Source of the DNA: Bacteroidaceae bacterium
GTDB lineage: Bacteria > Bacteroidota > Bacteroidia > Bacteroidales > Bacteroidaceae
NCBI GenBank assembly: GCA_024401185.1
Contig: JAKSLO010000004.1
Coordinates: 1 to 54,335, forward strand
Reading direction: 5' to 3'
DNA: 54,335 bases
Below the pieces are notes generated by a model that was not told the DNA's origin, made no database searches, and saw only the letters and a program-made list of their open reading frames with translations. Positions within the stretch are counted from its first letter, which is position 1; each line of letters opens with the position of its first letter. Shown one piece after another: positions 10,103 through 18,781 of this stretch. The translations under genes and the position numbers were made by a program.

Positions 10103-10187
10103 ATAACAGACAATCCAACTATCTGCCTTAACAGACGATTCAACTATCTGCCATAAAGGAGAATTCAACAATTTGCCTTAACAGACA
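10103..10187. repeat. 25-bp tandem repeat, about 3.4 copies
   Basis: Units start at 10103, 10128, 10153 and 10178 (partial). Each contains AACAGAC or a variant, then ATTCAACTATCTGCC or close variants. Copies 1 and 2 differ at three positions; copy 3 is more diverged. The array abuts the end of the gene at 10205. No function is evident. Confidence 0.85.
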
Positions 10188-10204
10188 CACAAAGGAAGAT
10201 GAAA

Positions 10205-10642
10205 CTACTCGTCGAAGAGTGCCTTCATGAAATTATTCAAATCCTTTTCAAGGTCGGGCATAAGAGAGCCTGTGAGGATTTGCTGCTCATCATCCACGAG
10301 ATAGATATCCGAGAGCGTCTCATGATCGCCATCCACCAATACAAATGAGAAGGGATGCAATATAGACATCTTGTCGATTTCTGCACGAAGTGCATCCAGA
10401 CGACCGTAAAGGATGGGGGTAACCTGATCATAGAAATCCTCTTCCTTACTACTTATCCATTGTTCCACCACACAGCGATTCAGTTCCTTGTCATCATCGT
10501 CATAGGCAAGGAAGTCACCCGAATCCGGACGAAGTTCCAGATGGATATCGGTTAATACTGGTTCCTGTGAGGCAGGAAACTTGGCAACGATCTTGCGTAT
10601 TGCACGATCAATCTCTTGAATGGTTTGCTGAGTTGCGTCCAT
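10205..10642 (-). CDS. Conserved-looking small acidic protein, unknown function
   Basis: This 145-residue cytoplasmic protein has no signal peptide or membrane segment. It is strongly acidic, with a DDDDKE stretch near residue 50, and alternates predicted helices (residues 1-20, 75-92, 125-144) with short strands (FSFVLVDGDHE, SDIYLVDDEQQILTG). It is encoded on the same strand as secA and downstream of it, separated by a GC-rich inverted repeat pair. I do not recognise the family. Codon use and the clean reading frame support a real gene. Confidence 0.7.
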   Translation of the reverse strand: MDATQQTIQEIDRAIRKIVAKFPASQEPVLTDIHLELRPDSGDFLAYDDDDKELNRCVVEQWISSKEEDFYDQVTPILYGRLDALRAEIDKMSILHPFSFVLVDGDHETLSDIYLVDDEQQILTGSLMPDLEKDLNNFMKALFDE

Positions 10643-10643
10643 A

Positions 10644-10791
10644 GGCCTCTACCCCAGCCCCTCCCCCAAAAGGGAGGGGAGTCTGCAGACAGGGGATGTC
10701 TGTTTTATACGTACTATTGTTTATCTATTACATTTACCTTCCCCACCCTAATTTTCCCCTCCCTTTTGGGGGAGGGGTCGAGGGAGAGGCT
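10644..10791. repeat. REPIN-like inverted pair of GC-rich repeats (pair 1)
   Basis: Two copies of a roughly 38-bp element face each other. Copy A (10644-10680) contains CCCCTCCCCCAAAAGGGAGG. Copy B (10754-10791), read on the minus strand, contains the same block and a matching GCCTCT start. Each copy is itself a hairpin (CCCTCCC/GGGAGGG), and the pair can fold into a larger one around a spacer of about 73 bp. The spacer also contains a CAGACA/TGTCTG hairpin at 10686-10702. The element fills the secA to 145-aa-gene spacer and may double as a terminator. Confidence 0.8.
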
Positions 10792-10798
10792 TCTCTTC

Positions 10799-13700
10799 TT
10801 ACAAGTTACGTCCGTGACAAGCCTTGAACTTCTTACCAGAGCCACAAGGACAGAGGTCATTGCGACCTGGCAACTTTTCTGCCTGTACAGGCTGCTGACG
10901 GCGAGCCTCCTCGCTGCGAGTGTCCTGGGCAGCTGCTGCACGCTGAGCAGGATCAGTCAAGTCATTGCGCGACTCGGTGTACTGAGGACGTCCGTACTGG
11001 GGACGACTGTACTCGGGAGCCTCACGAACCTGCTGTGCTGCCTGTTGTGCTGCTTGCTGAGGAGTCTGCTTGGGAGTCTGCTGAGGTTCTTGCTGAGGAG
11101 CCTGTTCTGCATTCTGCTGCTCCTGCTGGGCCTGAGTAACCTGAGGAGGCAACTGACCACGCATCAGCACGCTGATAGTCTTGTTGTTGATAGTATCTAC
11201 CATAGAATCGAACAACTTCACGCTCTCAAGCTTGAAGATCAAGAGAGGATCCTTCTGCTCATAGCTTGCATTGTTTACAGAGTGCTTCAACTCATCGAGC
11301 AGACGGAGGTTCTCCTTCCAAGCCTCATCGATGGTATGCAAGAGGATAGACTTCTCGAACTGCTTCACGAGAGCCTGCGACTCTGTCTCGTATGCCTCAC
11401 GCAGGTTGACGGTAATCTGATATACACGACGGCCATCGGTGATGGGCACAAGGATATTCTCGTACATGGCACCCTGAGGGCTCTCTGTAATCTGCTTGAT
11501 GACAGGATAGGTAACAGAAGCCAACAGGTCGGTCTTCTCCTTGAAGCGAGCCATAGCGGCCTGATAAGCCTTCTCGCACAAGTCATCGAGATTATGACCT
11601 GCATCCATCAGTTCCTGTTCGGTGTAGGGAATCTCCATTGCCAGGATCTCAATGAACTTCTCCTTCATACCCTCATAGGTATAGTTCTCCACGATGTGGC
11701 ATACACGGTCCCAAATCATGTTTGAGATATCCATACCGATACGCTCACCCATCAAGGCATGACGACGCTTCTCGTAGATAACTGTACGCTGCTTGTTCAT
11801 CACGTCATCGTACTCCAGCAGACGCTTACGAACACCGAAGTGGTTCTCCTCTACCTTCTTCTGGGCACGCTCGATGCTCTTGCTGATCATAGAGTGCTCA
11901 ATCATCTCACCCTCCTTGAAGCCCAGGCGGTCCATTACCTTGGCAATACGCTCACTGGCAAACAGACGCATCAGCTTATCCTCAAGTGAGACGAAGAATA
12001 CTGAGCTACCGGGGTCACCCTGACGGCCAGAACGTCCGCGCAACTGACGGTCCACACGACGGCTCTCGTGACGCTCAGTACCGATGATGGCCAGACCACC
12101 AGCAGCCTTCACCTCGGGAGAGAGCTTGATATCGGTACCACGACCTGCCATGTTGGTAGCAATGGTCACGGCGCCCAGTCCATCGGTACTCTGACCTGCA
12201 AGGGCAACAATCTCAGCCTCCTTCTGGTGCAACTTCGCGTTCAACACCTGATGAGGAATCTTACGCATAGAAAGCATCTTTGAGAGCATCTCACTAATCT
12301 CGACGCTGGTAGTACCCACCAATACGGCACGACCCTCTGAGCGGAGCTTCTCAACCTCCATGATGACGGCCTTGTACTTCTCTCGCTGAGTCTTGTACAC
12401 ACGGTCGTTCATATCATTACGCAGGATGGGACGGTTGGTAGGAATCTCAACCACATCCAGCTTATAGATGTCCCAGAACTCACCAGCCTCTGTGATAGCG
12501 GTACCAGTCATGCCCGAGAGCTTGTGATACATACGGAAGTAGTTCTGCAGGGTAATGGTAGCGAAGGTCTGTGTGGCAGCCTGTACGCGTACATGCTCCT
12601 TGGCCTCGACAGCCTGATGCAAGCCATCGCTCCAGCGGCGACCTTCCATGATACGACCCGTCTGCTCATCGACAATCTTAATCTCGCCGTCCTGGATGAC
12701 ATACTCATCGTTGAGGTTGAACATGGCATAGGCCTTCAGCAACTGCTGTATGGTGTGCACACGCTCGCTCTTGACTGCGTAGTCAGCATAGAGTGCATCC
12801 TTCTTGGCCACACGCTCCTCGGTAGTCAGGGAACTGTCACCCTCGATGGCAGAAACCAATGAAGTGATATCGGGCAAGACGAAGAGCTGTGGATCGCTCA
12901 CCTGACTTGCCATCCAGTCATTACCCTTGTCGGTGAAGTCAACGCTGTTCTGCTTCTCCTCTACCACGAAATAGAGAGGCTCCACACACTCAGGCATGCG
13001 CTTGTTGTTATTCTCCATGTAGATGGCCTCAGTAGCCAGCATACCAGCCTTGATTCCAGGCTCAGAGAGGTACTTGATAAGTGCCTTGTTCTTAGGCCAA
13101 GCCTTGTGACTGCGATAGAGCTGAAGGAAACCCTGTGCGGTAACATCCTTCTTACCCTCGTCTGTACCCTGCTTGATGAGGTTCTTGGCCTCAGCCAGGA
13201 ACTGGGTGGCCAGCTGACGCTGTACGCCGAACAAGCGCTCTACGAGGGGCTGCCACTGCTCAAACTGCTGATCCTCGCCACGAGGGATGGGACCGCTGAT
13301 GATAAGAGGAGTACGTGCATCGTCAATCAGCACGGAGTCAACCTCATCGACAATGGCAAAGTTATGGGCGCGCTGTACAAGATCCTTGGGGTCTGTAGCC
13401 ATATTGTCGCGCAGGTAGTCAAAACCAAACTCGTTATTGGTACCAAACGTGATGTCGGCCAGATAAGCCTTGCGACGAGCGTCACTGTTGGGCTGATGCT
13501 TGTCGATACAATCCACTCGCAAGCCGTGGAACATATAAAGAGGACCCATCCATTCTGAGTCACGCTTAGCCAGATAGTCGTTGACGGTAACCACATGCAC
13601 ACCATTTCCGGTCAAGGCGTTCAGGAACACGGGACAGGTACCCACGAGGGTCTTACCTTCACCCGTAGCCATCTCAGCCACCTTACCCTGATGCAGTACG

Positions 13701-14239
13701 GTACCGCCAAAGAGCTGCACGTCATAGTGGACCATGTTCCAGAGGGTGTCGTTACCACCGGCAACCCAATGGTTGTGGTAGATGGCCTTGTCGCCCTCAA
13801 TATCCACGAAGTCGAAACGAGCTGCAAACTCGCGGTCGAGGTCTGTAGCCGTTACCTCGATGTTCTCGTTGTTTGTAAAGCGTTCTGCCGTGCTCTTCAC
13901 GATGGCAAAGGCAATGGGGCGAACCACCTCCAGCTCTACCTCAAGACGCTCCAGCACATCTTTCTCCAACTTATCAATCTGCGAGAAGATAGGAGCACGA
14001 TCCTGAATCTCGGTCTGCTCAATCTTAGCCTTAAGCTCTGCTATTTGCTGACGGAGGTCGTCGGCAGAGTGTTGTACCTGATTTTTGATTTCTTCTGTCT
14101 TGGCACGCAACTCATCGTGGCTGAGTGCCTGAATCTGGGGATAGATCTCGGTGACCTGAGCCACGAGGGGCTGAATGGCCTTCAAGTCGCGACTGGCCTT
14201 ATTGCCGAAGATCTTACTCAAAAAATTTGTTATGCTCAT
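10799..14239 (-). CDS. secA: Preprotein translocase ATPase SecA
   Basis: SecA is the ATPase motor that drives unfolded preproteins through SecYEG. The protein has 1146 residues, the large size usual in Bacteroidetes. The Walker A motif ATGEGKT lies near residue 190, and the [20 protein letters not shown] segment (DEAD motif and following) near residue 300. An inserted region of about 170 residues follows before the second motor domain ([12 protein letters not shown]; then [12 protein letters not shown] and [12 protein letters not shown]). A Gln/Pro-rich linker (about residues 1025-1085) leads to the zinc-binding tail [14 protein letters not shown], which binds SecB/ribosome in other species. 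The start is [14 protein letters not shown]. It lies about 130 bp after a phosphatase-family gene on the same strand; no promoter consensus is visible in between. Confidence 0.98.
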   Translation of the reverse strand: MSITNFLSKIFGNKASRDLKAIQPLVAQVTEIYPQIQALSHDELRAKTEEIKNQVQHSADDLRQQIAELKAKIEQTEIQDRAPIFSQIDKLEKDVLERLEVELEVVRPIAFAIVKSTAERFTNNENIEVTATDLDREFAARFDFVDIEGDKAIYHNHWVAGGNDTLWNMVHYDVQLFGGTVLHQGKVAEMATGEGKTLVGTCPVFLNALTGNGVHVVTVNDYLAKRDSEWMGPLYMFHGLRVDCIDKHQPNSDARRKAYLADITFGTNNEFGFDYLRDNMATDPKDLVQRAHNFAIVDEVDSVLIDDARTPLIISGPIPRGEDQQFEQWQPLVERLFGVQRQLATQFLAEAKNLIKQGTDEGKKDVTAQGFLQLYRSHKAWPKNKALIKYLSEPGIKAGMLATEAIYMENNNKRMPECVEPLYFVVEEKQNSVDFTDKGNDWMASQVSDPQLFVLPDITSLVSAIEGDSSLTTEERVAKKDALYADYAVKSERVHTIQQLLKAYAMFNLNDEYVIQDGEIKIVDEQTGRIMEGRRWSDGLHQAVEAKEHVRVQAATQTFATITLQNYFRMYHKLSGMTGTAITEAGEFWDIYKLDVVEIPTNRPILRNDMNDRVYKTQREKYKAVIMEVEKLRSEGRAVLVGTTSVEISEMLSKMLSMRKIPHQVLNAKLHQKEAEIVALAGQSTDGLGAVTIATNMAGRGTDIKLSPEVKAAGGLAIIGTERHESRRVDRQLRGRSGRQGDPGSSVFFVSLEDKLMRLFASERIAKVMDRLGFKEGEMIEHSMISKSIERAQKKVEENHFGVRKRLLEYDDVMNKQRTVIYEKRRHALMGERIGMDISNMIWDRVCHIVENYTYEGMKEKFIEILAMEIPYTEQELMDAGHNLDDLCEKAYQAAMARFKEKTDLLASVTYPVIKQITESPQGAMYENILVPITDGRRVYQITVNLREAYETESQALVKQFEKSILLHTIDEAWKENLRLLDELKHSVNNASYEQKDPLLIFKLESVKLFDSMVDTINNKTISVLMRGQLPPQVTQAQQEQQNAEQAPQQEPQQTPKQTPQQAAQQAAQQVREAPEYSRPQYGRPQYTESRNDLTDPAQRAAAAQDTRSEEARRQQPVQAEKLPGRNDLCPCGSGKKFKACHGRNL

Positions 14240-14280
14240 ATAATGATTTATTTTTTACGATTTAAGAAACAGGACCTTTT

Positions 14281-14338
14281 GCATAATTCACAATGCACAA
14301 TTCATAATTCACAATGCAAAAGTCATAATGCAAAAGTC
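14281..14338. repeat. AT-rich dispersed repeat (AATTCACAATGCACAATT type)
   Basis: The spacer between secA and the upstream gene is largely made of alternating ATTCACAATGC and ATTCATAATTC words. The same word family recurs at 24558-24598, 32203-32323, 46409-46440 and 46583-46617. Confidence 0.75.
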
Positions 14339-14367
14339 CCCAAAAGATGAATACGATGGTGGATGGC

Positions 14368-15948
14368 TTAGTCAAGCGGACCTGCCGAACAGCCATTCGG
14401 GGCACGTATTCTAAGGGAACGCGCCAAAGTGGGAGCGATGCGATCCACTGTTACAGGAGTCTCTATCGTGCTCTTCTCGACATTAGTTCCCAGGAAAATC
14501 AAGGGGAAGCCCATATACGACTCGCGTGAGATGCGGTCCTCGTGGGTGTTCTCGTTAATCAGATGCCAGCCTGGAGCCACCTGGATAAGAATGTCGCCCG
14601 ACACACGGGGGTTGTGGGCATTGCGCAAACGGCTGATATTGGGAGTACCGGCTCCCATGAGCAATCGCTGGGTGGTGAACACGTCACGCACACCCGACAA
14701 CTGCATCAGGAAGTCCTGACTACGCTCCAGCACTTCAGCCTGGTTCAAGGCGCGATTCTCAAGCAGCTTGAGGTTAAGATAGAGTTGATTGCCCAAGGCA
14801 GTCTCGACATACTGTCCCTGCCCATAAACGGCAATCAGATACATATTTAATAATAATTGCGCACGCGTGATATTGAAAGTGCCGGTAGGAATGCGATAGG
14901 GCTCAAGGTTGGTGCTTTGCTCATCGGCATAGCCCGTGCTTGTCAGCACAAAGAGCACACGGTTCTTGCCCACCTTCTGTTCCACGAACGACATCCAGTC
15001 GGCCAGCTTGCTGTCAAGGCGAACGTACGTATCCTGCATCTCCATAGGACACTCGTCCACGCCCTTGTGCATATAGTTGCCAGCATAGAAGTTGACGGTA
15101 AGGAAATCGGTCACGCCATCCATGCCCAGCGAGGTGCTCTTCATGCAGAACTCTGCGAAACGCACCACCTCATCATTCACCAGGGCACTTTCCTTGAGTT
15201 CGCGCACCTTACGCTCACCCGAGAAGGTGTGCTTGAAAGGAGAACGAACGCCTCCTGCCACAAAATAGTTGAAACCGCCGACAAGTGAGTTGACCGGTTC
15301 CCATTTGAGCGAAGAGATGCGGTCCTTCAGTCCGTCTTTGGTGTTGTATGTCAAAGCCCATGTAGGGAACTGACCGTAATAGTCGGTGCTACACCACTGG
15401 CCAGTGAGGTCATTTATCCAGAAAGCGCCATCGGCAGCATGTCCGGCAGCCAGAACCGAAGCGTCGCGATAGGGCGAGATGCTGTAAACCAAAGCCTTGC
15501 CTTCGGTAGCCACCTTCAGTTCGTCGGTAATGGTACTTACCGCCAGATTGGACGCGCTGCTCTGCTCAATGGTGAGAAGTCCCTTGAATGCCTTGTCCTC
15601 CACACAGAACACAGGTTGCAGGGACGCTCTGTCCAGCCATCGCTCACCCACGATGCCATGCTCGTAAGGAGAGCAGCCACCCATCAAGGATGCCACGGCT
15701 GAGGCACGATCGGGCGAAGAGAAAGGATATTCTGCCTGACGATACACACGTCCCTGCTTGAGCAAACGCTTAAAGCCATCCTCGCAATACAAAGGCGAGA
15801 ATGCCTCCATATAGTCGGTTCGCAACTGGTCGATGACAATGTTCACGACCAGGCGAGGGACTTCGGGAGCCACTTGCGCTTCTGCCGGAATGGCAGACAG
15901 GATGACCATCAGTGTGGTCAGTAAGCGATGTCTGTTCGAATTCGTCAT
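14368..15948 (-). CDS. Secreted alkaline-phosphatase-superfamily protein
   Basis: This 526-residue exported protein (signal peptide ending near AEA, residue 24) belongs to the type I phosphodiesterase/alkaline-phosphatase superfamily, metal-dependent hydrolases of phosphate esters. Evidence is the opening LVVNIVIDQLRTDYMEAF (metal-binding Asp in VIDQLR), the segment SSPDRASAVASLMGGCSPYEHGIVG where the nucleophile loop normally lies, and a later TSTGYADEQS. In most relatives the loop reads TxPGHAS; here it reads SPDRAS, so the usual Thr and His are replaced and Ser would have to act as nucleophile. Activity is therefore uncertain. The start codon overlaps the stop of the DUF4105 gene by 4 bp, showing a shared transcript. 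Confidence 0.82.
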   Translation of the reverse strand: MTNSNRHRLLTTLMVILSAIPAEAQVAPEVPRLVVNIVIDQLRTDYMEAFSPLYCEDGFKRLLKQGRVYRQAEYPFSSPDRASAVASLMGGCSPYEHGIVGERWLDRASLQPVFCVEDKAFKGLLTIEQSSASNLAVSTITDELKVATEGKALVYSISPYRDASVLAAGHAADGAFWINDLTGQWCSTDYYGQFPTWALTYNTKDGLKDRISSLKWEPVNSLVGGFNYFVAGGVRSPFKHTFSGERKVRELKESALVNDEVVRFAEFCMKSTSLGMDGVTDFLTVNFYAGNYMHKGVDECPMEMQDTYVRLDSKLADWMSFVEQKVGKNRVLFVLTSTGYADEQSTNLEPYRIPTGTFNITRAQLLLNMYLIAVYGQGQYVETALGNQLYLNLKLLENRALNQAEVLERSQDFLMQLSGVRDVFTTQRLLMGAGTPNISRLRNAHNPRVSGDILIQVAPGWHLINENTHEDRISRESYMGFPLIFLGTNVEKSTIETPVTVDRIAPTLARSLRIRAPNGCSAGPLD

Positions 15949-17222
15949 TTGTATCGTCGTGAACTTGTTTTTACCCGCTTGAACTTCCTTGCATTCGTCT
16001 TATTGCCTGGCCTTGACGAAGTGGCAGGAGCAAACTTGGCATAATTGATAATATAACTCAATGGACGTGTCAGCAAACCTAATGCCAAAGGTAAGGTTAT
16101 GACACTAAAATGCTGTGGAATCCATGGAATGGCCACAATAAACAATGTCAGAACTGCCACATTGGCATAATGATAGACACAACGTCGCTGTTTGATGGCA
16201 CTCCACACCACCCAAGGCATGCAGACGAGGGGGATAGGATTGAACACCCACACCTGCCAGTTGCTGCCCACGGTGGGATGCTCTGAGAAGATTGCCATGA
16301 AAGTCACCAACAAACCTGCCACACCGACACCCGGCATCAGCAGTAGGTCAATCACCCACAGCGTCTTCTTCAGCCAATACTCCAATCCAGCAAGCAGCAC
16401 CAGCACTACTGCAAAGATGATGCCACAGGCGAGCGGAGAGAGGGGGAAGCCCTTAGGTCTGGGAACATCGCGCTTCTCAAGCAGCACCACAGGCTTGCCC
16501 AACACCAATGGACGAGAATTGTTGGCACTATCAAGCACTACGGCCTCATCAAAATAGGTCTGCAGGGAGAAAGGCAGAAACTGTGCGGCACGGTCTGACA
16601 GCAATGTGTCGGTATTGGCACCCAGCAACAGGTCGTTGCCCAGTTCCGACCACGAAGCCTCCTTCGTGTACTCATGCAGCATCTCACGATAGGTCTTCTT
16701 GGGCTGCTCCTTGTAGAGCACATCTCCATCGATGCACGACTCCACCATATCGCGGACACGAGTGGTGCAGTTGCAGGTAAGGAAATTATAGCGATACACG
16801 CGGTTCTCTGGCATGGCATTCTCAATCAGCCTTTGTTCCACCTCATTGGCCTCGCTACGGGTCAGGTTGATGGTCTGGCTCACAATGCTTGAACCTCGCT
16901 GCACATATTCATCCTCAAAAAGCGTGAAGGGGAGGGGCTGTACCAGATAGTCGGTCTTGCCCAACACGAAACGCCAGACAAAGTGAGGCTTGGAAAATTC
17001 AAACACGCCATAGTTGAACACCGCATCCGTACCCCTGGTGTGGTTTGTGACACGAATAGCCGTATGGCCATACAACTCGTACACAAGGTCACCAGGCGAA
17101 CACGTCAGCAGCGCAACCGTGATACTGTCGTTCCCACGTTGCGCGCGCAAAGTCACTTGCCCCAATACGAAAGAAAGGGTCAAGATGAGCAGTTTGATAG
17201 CCGTTTTACTTGCCTTAAACAT
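15945..17222 (-). CDS. DUF4105 (Lnb N-terminal periplasmic domain) membrane protein
   Basis: This 425-residue protein has a signal peptide (cleavage after LRA, residue 27) and a periplasmic domain with the DUF4105/Lnb signature: YGHTAIRV near residue 50, and YNFLTCNCTTRVRDMVE near residue 145, whose conserved His and Cys suggest a papain-like active site. Residues 265-400 contain four or five hydrophobic segments, so the C-terminal half sits in the inner membrane. The tail is Arg/Lys-rich. It is the first gene of the operon with the phosphatase-family gene. Function is unknown; a lipid- or wall-linked hydrolase is a guess from the fold. Confidence 0.82.
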   Translation of the reverse strand: MFKASKTAIKLLILTLSFVLGQVTLRAQRGNDSITVALLTCSPGDLVYELYGHTAIRVTNHTRGTDAVFNYGVFEFSKPHFVWRFVLGKTDYLVQPLPFTLFEDEYVQRGSSIVSQTINLTRSEANEVEQRLIENAMPENRVYRYNFLTCNCTTRVRDMVESCIDGDVLYKEQPKKTYREMLHEYTKEASWSELGNDLLLGANTDTLLSDRAAQFLPFSLQTYFDEAVVLDSANNSRPLVLGKPVVLLEKRDVPRPKGFPLSPLACGIIFAVVLVLLAGLEYWLKKTLWVIDLLLMPGVGVAGLLVTFMAIFSEHPTVGSNWQVWVFNPIPLVCMPWVVWSAIKQRRCVYHYANVAVLTLFIVAIPWIPQHFSVITLPLALGLLTRPLSYIINYAKFAPATSSRPGNKTNARKFKRVKTSSRRYK

Positions 17223-17245
17223 CCTTTATGTCGCTTTTTTCGACG

Positions 17246-17277
17246 CAAAGTTACAAATAAGCAAGCGAAAATGCAAA
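17246..17277 (-). promoter_or_regulatory. Promoter of the DUF4105-phosphatase operon
   Basis: On the minus strand TTTG (17274-17277), exactly 20 bp and TAACTTTG (17246-17253) lie 24 bp upstream of the start codon. Confidence 0.8.
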
Positions 17278-17375
17278 TTACATGTCAATATTTCAACCAA
17301 AACTAAGCGCATTTGACACTTTTATCTTGTCAGGAGTATAAAAAAATGTAAAAAAACAAAAACATTTGTCCCGTT

Positions 17376-17407
17376 TTTGCTACGTTAGTTCAAATTTACT
17401 AACTTTG
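17376..17407 (+). promoter_or_regulatory. Promoter of coaX
   Basis: TTTG (17376-17379), 20 bp and TAACTTTG (17400-17407). Transcription should begin near 17414, so the open frame upstream of this point cannot be translated and the coaX start must be downstream. Confidence 0.8.
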
Positions 17408-17443
17408 CAGCACAAATTTCATGAACCGATTCCACGGAAAAAA

Positions 17444-18211
17444 GTGAAGACAACAAGAAAGAGTTTGAACCTGATTATCGACATAGGCAACACAAGAGCC
17501 AAAATGGTGGTGTTTGACGGCCAGCGCATCGTGGACCAGATCTACGGGGAGAGCCAAACGCTCTGCGCCATCGATGAAGTGACGAGCCAATATGCCATCA
17601 CGAAAGCGATATTGAGTTCGGTGGGACAGATCGGGAGTGAAGCGGAAGCCAAACTGAAGAGCCTTCCCTACCCCATCCTTCGCCTCAGCAACACGACCCC
17701 CCTGCCTGTCGATCTGCAATGGAGGCCTTACGGAACGACCTCCTGCATAGACATGCCCACCTCCATGGGAGCCGACCGCATCGCTGCCATCGTGGGCGCC
17801 ATGTGCATGATGCCCCACACCCCATTGCTAATCATAGATGCCGGCACCTGCGTGACCTATGAGGTGATTGACGACGAGGGCTACTATGCGGGTGGTAACA
17901 TTGCCCCTGGCTTGCAAATGCGCCTTGCCTCCATGCACGAGCATACCGCCCTGCTGCCCAAGGTAGAGAGCCAGGGTGAGGTCCCCCTGCTGGGGCACAG
18001 CACGGATACATGCATGCGAAGTGGAGCCGTGCTGGGGTTGCAATACGAAATAGAGGGCTACATCAACTTCTGGAAAGGACGTTTCCCGGCGCTTCACGTT
18101 TTTCTCACGGGAGGTGACACAAAAGACTTCCCGACGGAAGGCAAGGACTACATCCACATAGAGCCCCAGCTGGTAACCAAGGGTCTGAACTACATTCTGA
18201 TTGGGAATTAG
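17444..18211 (+). CDS. coaX: Type III pantothenate kinase
   Basis: CoaX phosphorylates pantothenate, the first step of CoA synthesis, and is the feedback-insensitive type III enzyme that needs a monovalent cation. From the GTG at 17444 the protein has 255 residues, the usual size. Motifs seen are the N-terminal IIDIGNTRAKM (ATP-binding DxGNT), MGADRIAAIVGA (GADR, pantothenate site) and IIDAGTCVTYEVID with GGNIAPGLQMRL, then TGGD near the C-terminus. The frame is open back to 17366, but the promoter at 17376-17407 lies inside that extension; GTG at 17444, preceded by GGAAAAAA, is the best start. TTG at 17465 is an alternative. Confidence 0.94.
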   Translation: MKTTRKSLNLIIDIGNTRAKMVVFDGQRIVDQIYGESQTLCAIDEVTSQYAITKAILSSVGQIGSEAEAKLKSLPYPILRLSNTTPLPVDLQWRPYGTTSCIDMPTSMGADRIAAIVGAMCMMPHTPLLIIDAGTCVTYEVIDDEGYYAGGNIAPGLQMRLASMHEHTALLPKVESQGEVPLLGHSTDTCMRSGAVLGLQYEIEGYINFWKGRFPALHVFLTGGDTKDFPTEGKDYIHIEPQLVTKGLNYILIGN

Positions 18212-18289
18212 GGCTCTTTCGCTTCTGCCCCCGAACAGCCTTCGCACGACTTTCACCCGACCATCCCCCACAATTCTCCACGGATTTGT

Positions 18290-18333
18290 GGAGGAACCTC
18301 GGAGGAACCTCGGGAGCTGCGTGGAGAAAACGG
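18290..18333. repeat. 11-bp-phased array, GGAG core, four units
   Basis: Units begin at 18290, 18301, 18312 and 18323. The first two are identical (GGAGGAACCTC); the next two keep GGAG or GGGAG and vary elsewhere. A CTCCAC/GTGGAG hairpin precedes the array. It lies between coaX and the beta-barrel gene, in a 570-bp spacer with no credible ORF. Confidence 0.75.
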
Positions 18334-18388
18334 GCAAAGCTGAGCATGAAAGCCTATCGGATGTTGATGGGAAATCTTCGAGTTTCCT

Positions 18389-18464
18389 TCACGCTTCACT
18401 CAGGGTGCGCTCAGGGTGCGCTCACAAAACCGTGGAGAACCGTGAGTGAACTGTGAGCGAAAGT
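18389..18464. repeat. 11-bp-phased array, TCA/TGA core, about seven units
   Basis: Units begin at 18389, 18400, 18411, 18422, 18433, 18443 and 18454. Those at 18400 and 18411 are identical (TCAGGGTGCGC); the others share TCA or TG at their start and often ACCG or ACTG at the end. Spacing is 11 bp except one 10-bp step. Confidence 0.6.
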
Positions 18465-18574
18465 AAAGTGCAAACAAAAGCATGAAGCCGAAAACAGGCG
18501 AATGCAATGAAGCCAAATTGCCACATGATTGAAAAAATTCCGCCAAAAGATGTGGGTTTCTCGGATTTTATTTG

Positions 18575-18781
18575 TACTTTTGCCCTCCATTACGATTTTG
18601 CTTGCATTTGTAATGCAATAAAAAGACAGGCCGGAAACCCGGCACAACATAATCACAGGCCATACGGCTTTACCGCATGCACAAGCAATAACTATTTGTG
18701 GCTAAAGAGCTTAAAGACAATAGCCGTGGGCATTGCGGAATCAAGGTATAAAGAAAAGTTTTTCGAAAAACATATAGCTAA
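18575..18781 (+). promoter_or_regulatory. Possible promoter and structured 5' leader of the beta-barrel gene
   Basis: TACTTTTG at 18575-18582 fits the -7 box, but no TTTG is found at -33. If used, it gives a leader of about 190 nt before a GTG start, with short GC-rich hairpins such as GCCGG/CCGGC near 18636-18650. The promoter call is weak. Confidence 0.35.

Noticed and set aside
9921..10118. 65-aa minus-strand frame in the spacer upstream of susC
   Set aside because: Overlaps a strong hairpin, has Cys/His/Phe-rich low-likelihood composition and no recognisable start signal.
10616..11725. 369-aa open frame on the plus strand
   Set aside because: Lies antisense to secA; Leu-rich shadow composition and no coding motif. 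The same holds for the long antisense frames at 13595-14350, 32855-33817, 50859-51815 and 28735-29358.
17366..17443. Upstream extension of coaX (start at 17366)
   Set aside because: The promoter lies inside this stretch, and family members begin just before the IIDIGNT motif.
18201..18449. 82-aa plus-strand frame after coaX
   Set aside because: Overlaps the coaX end and consists mostly of the phased repeats; no start signal or conserved feature.
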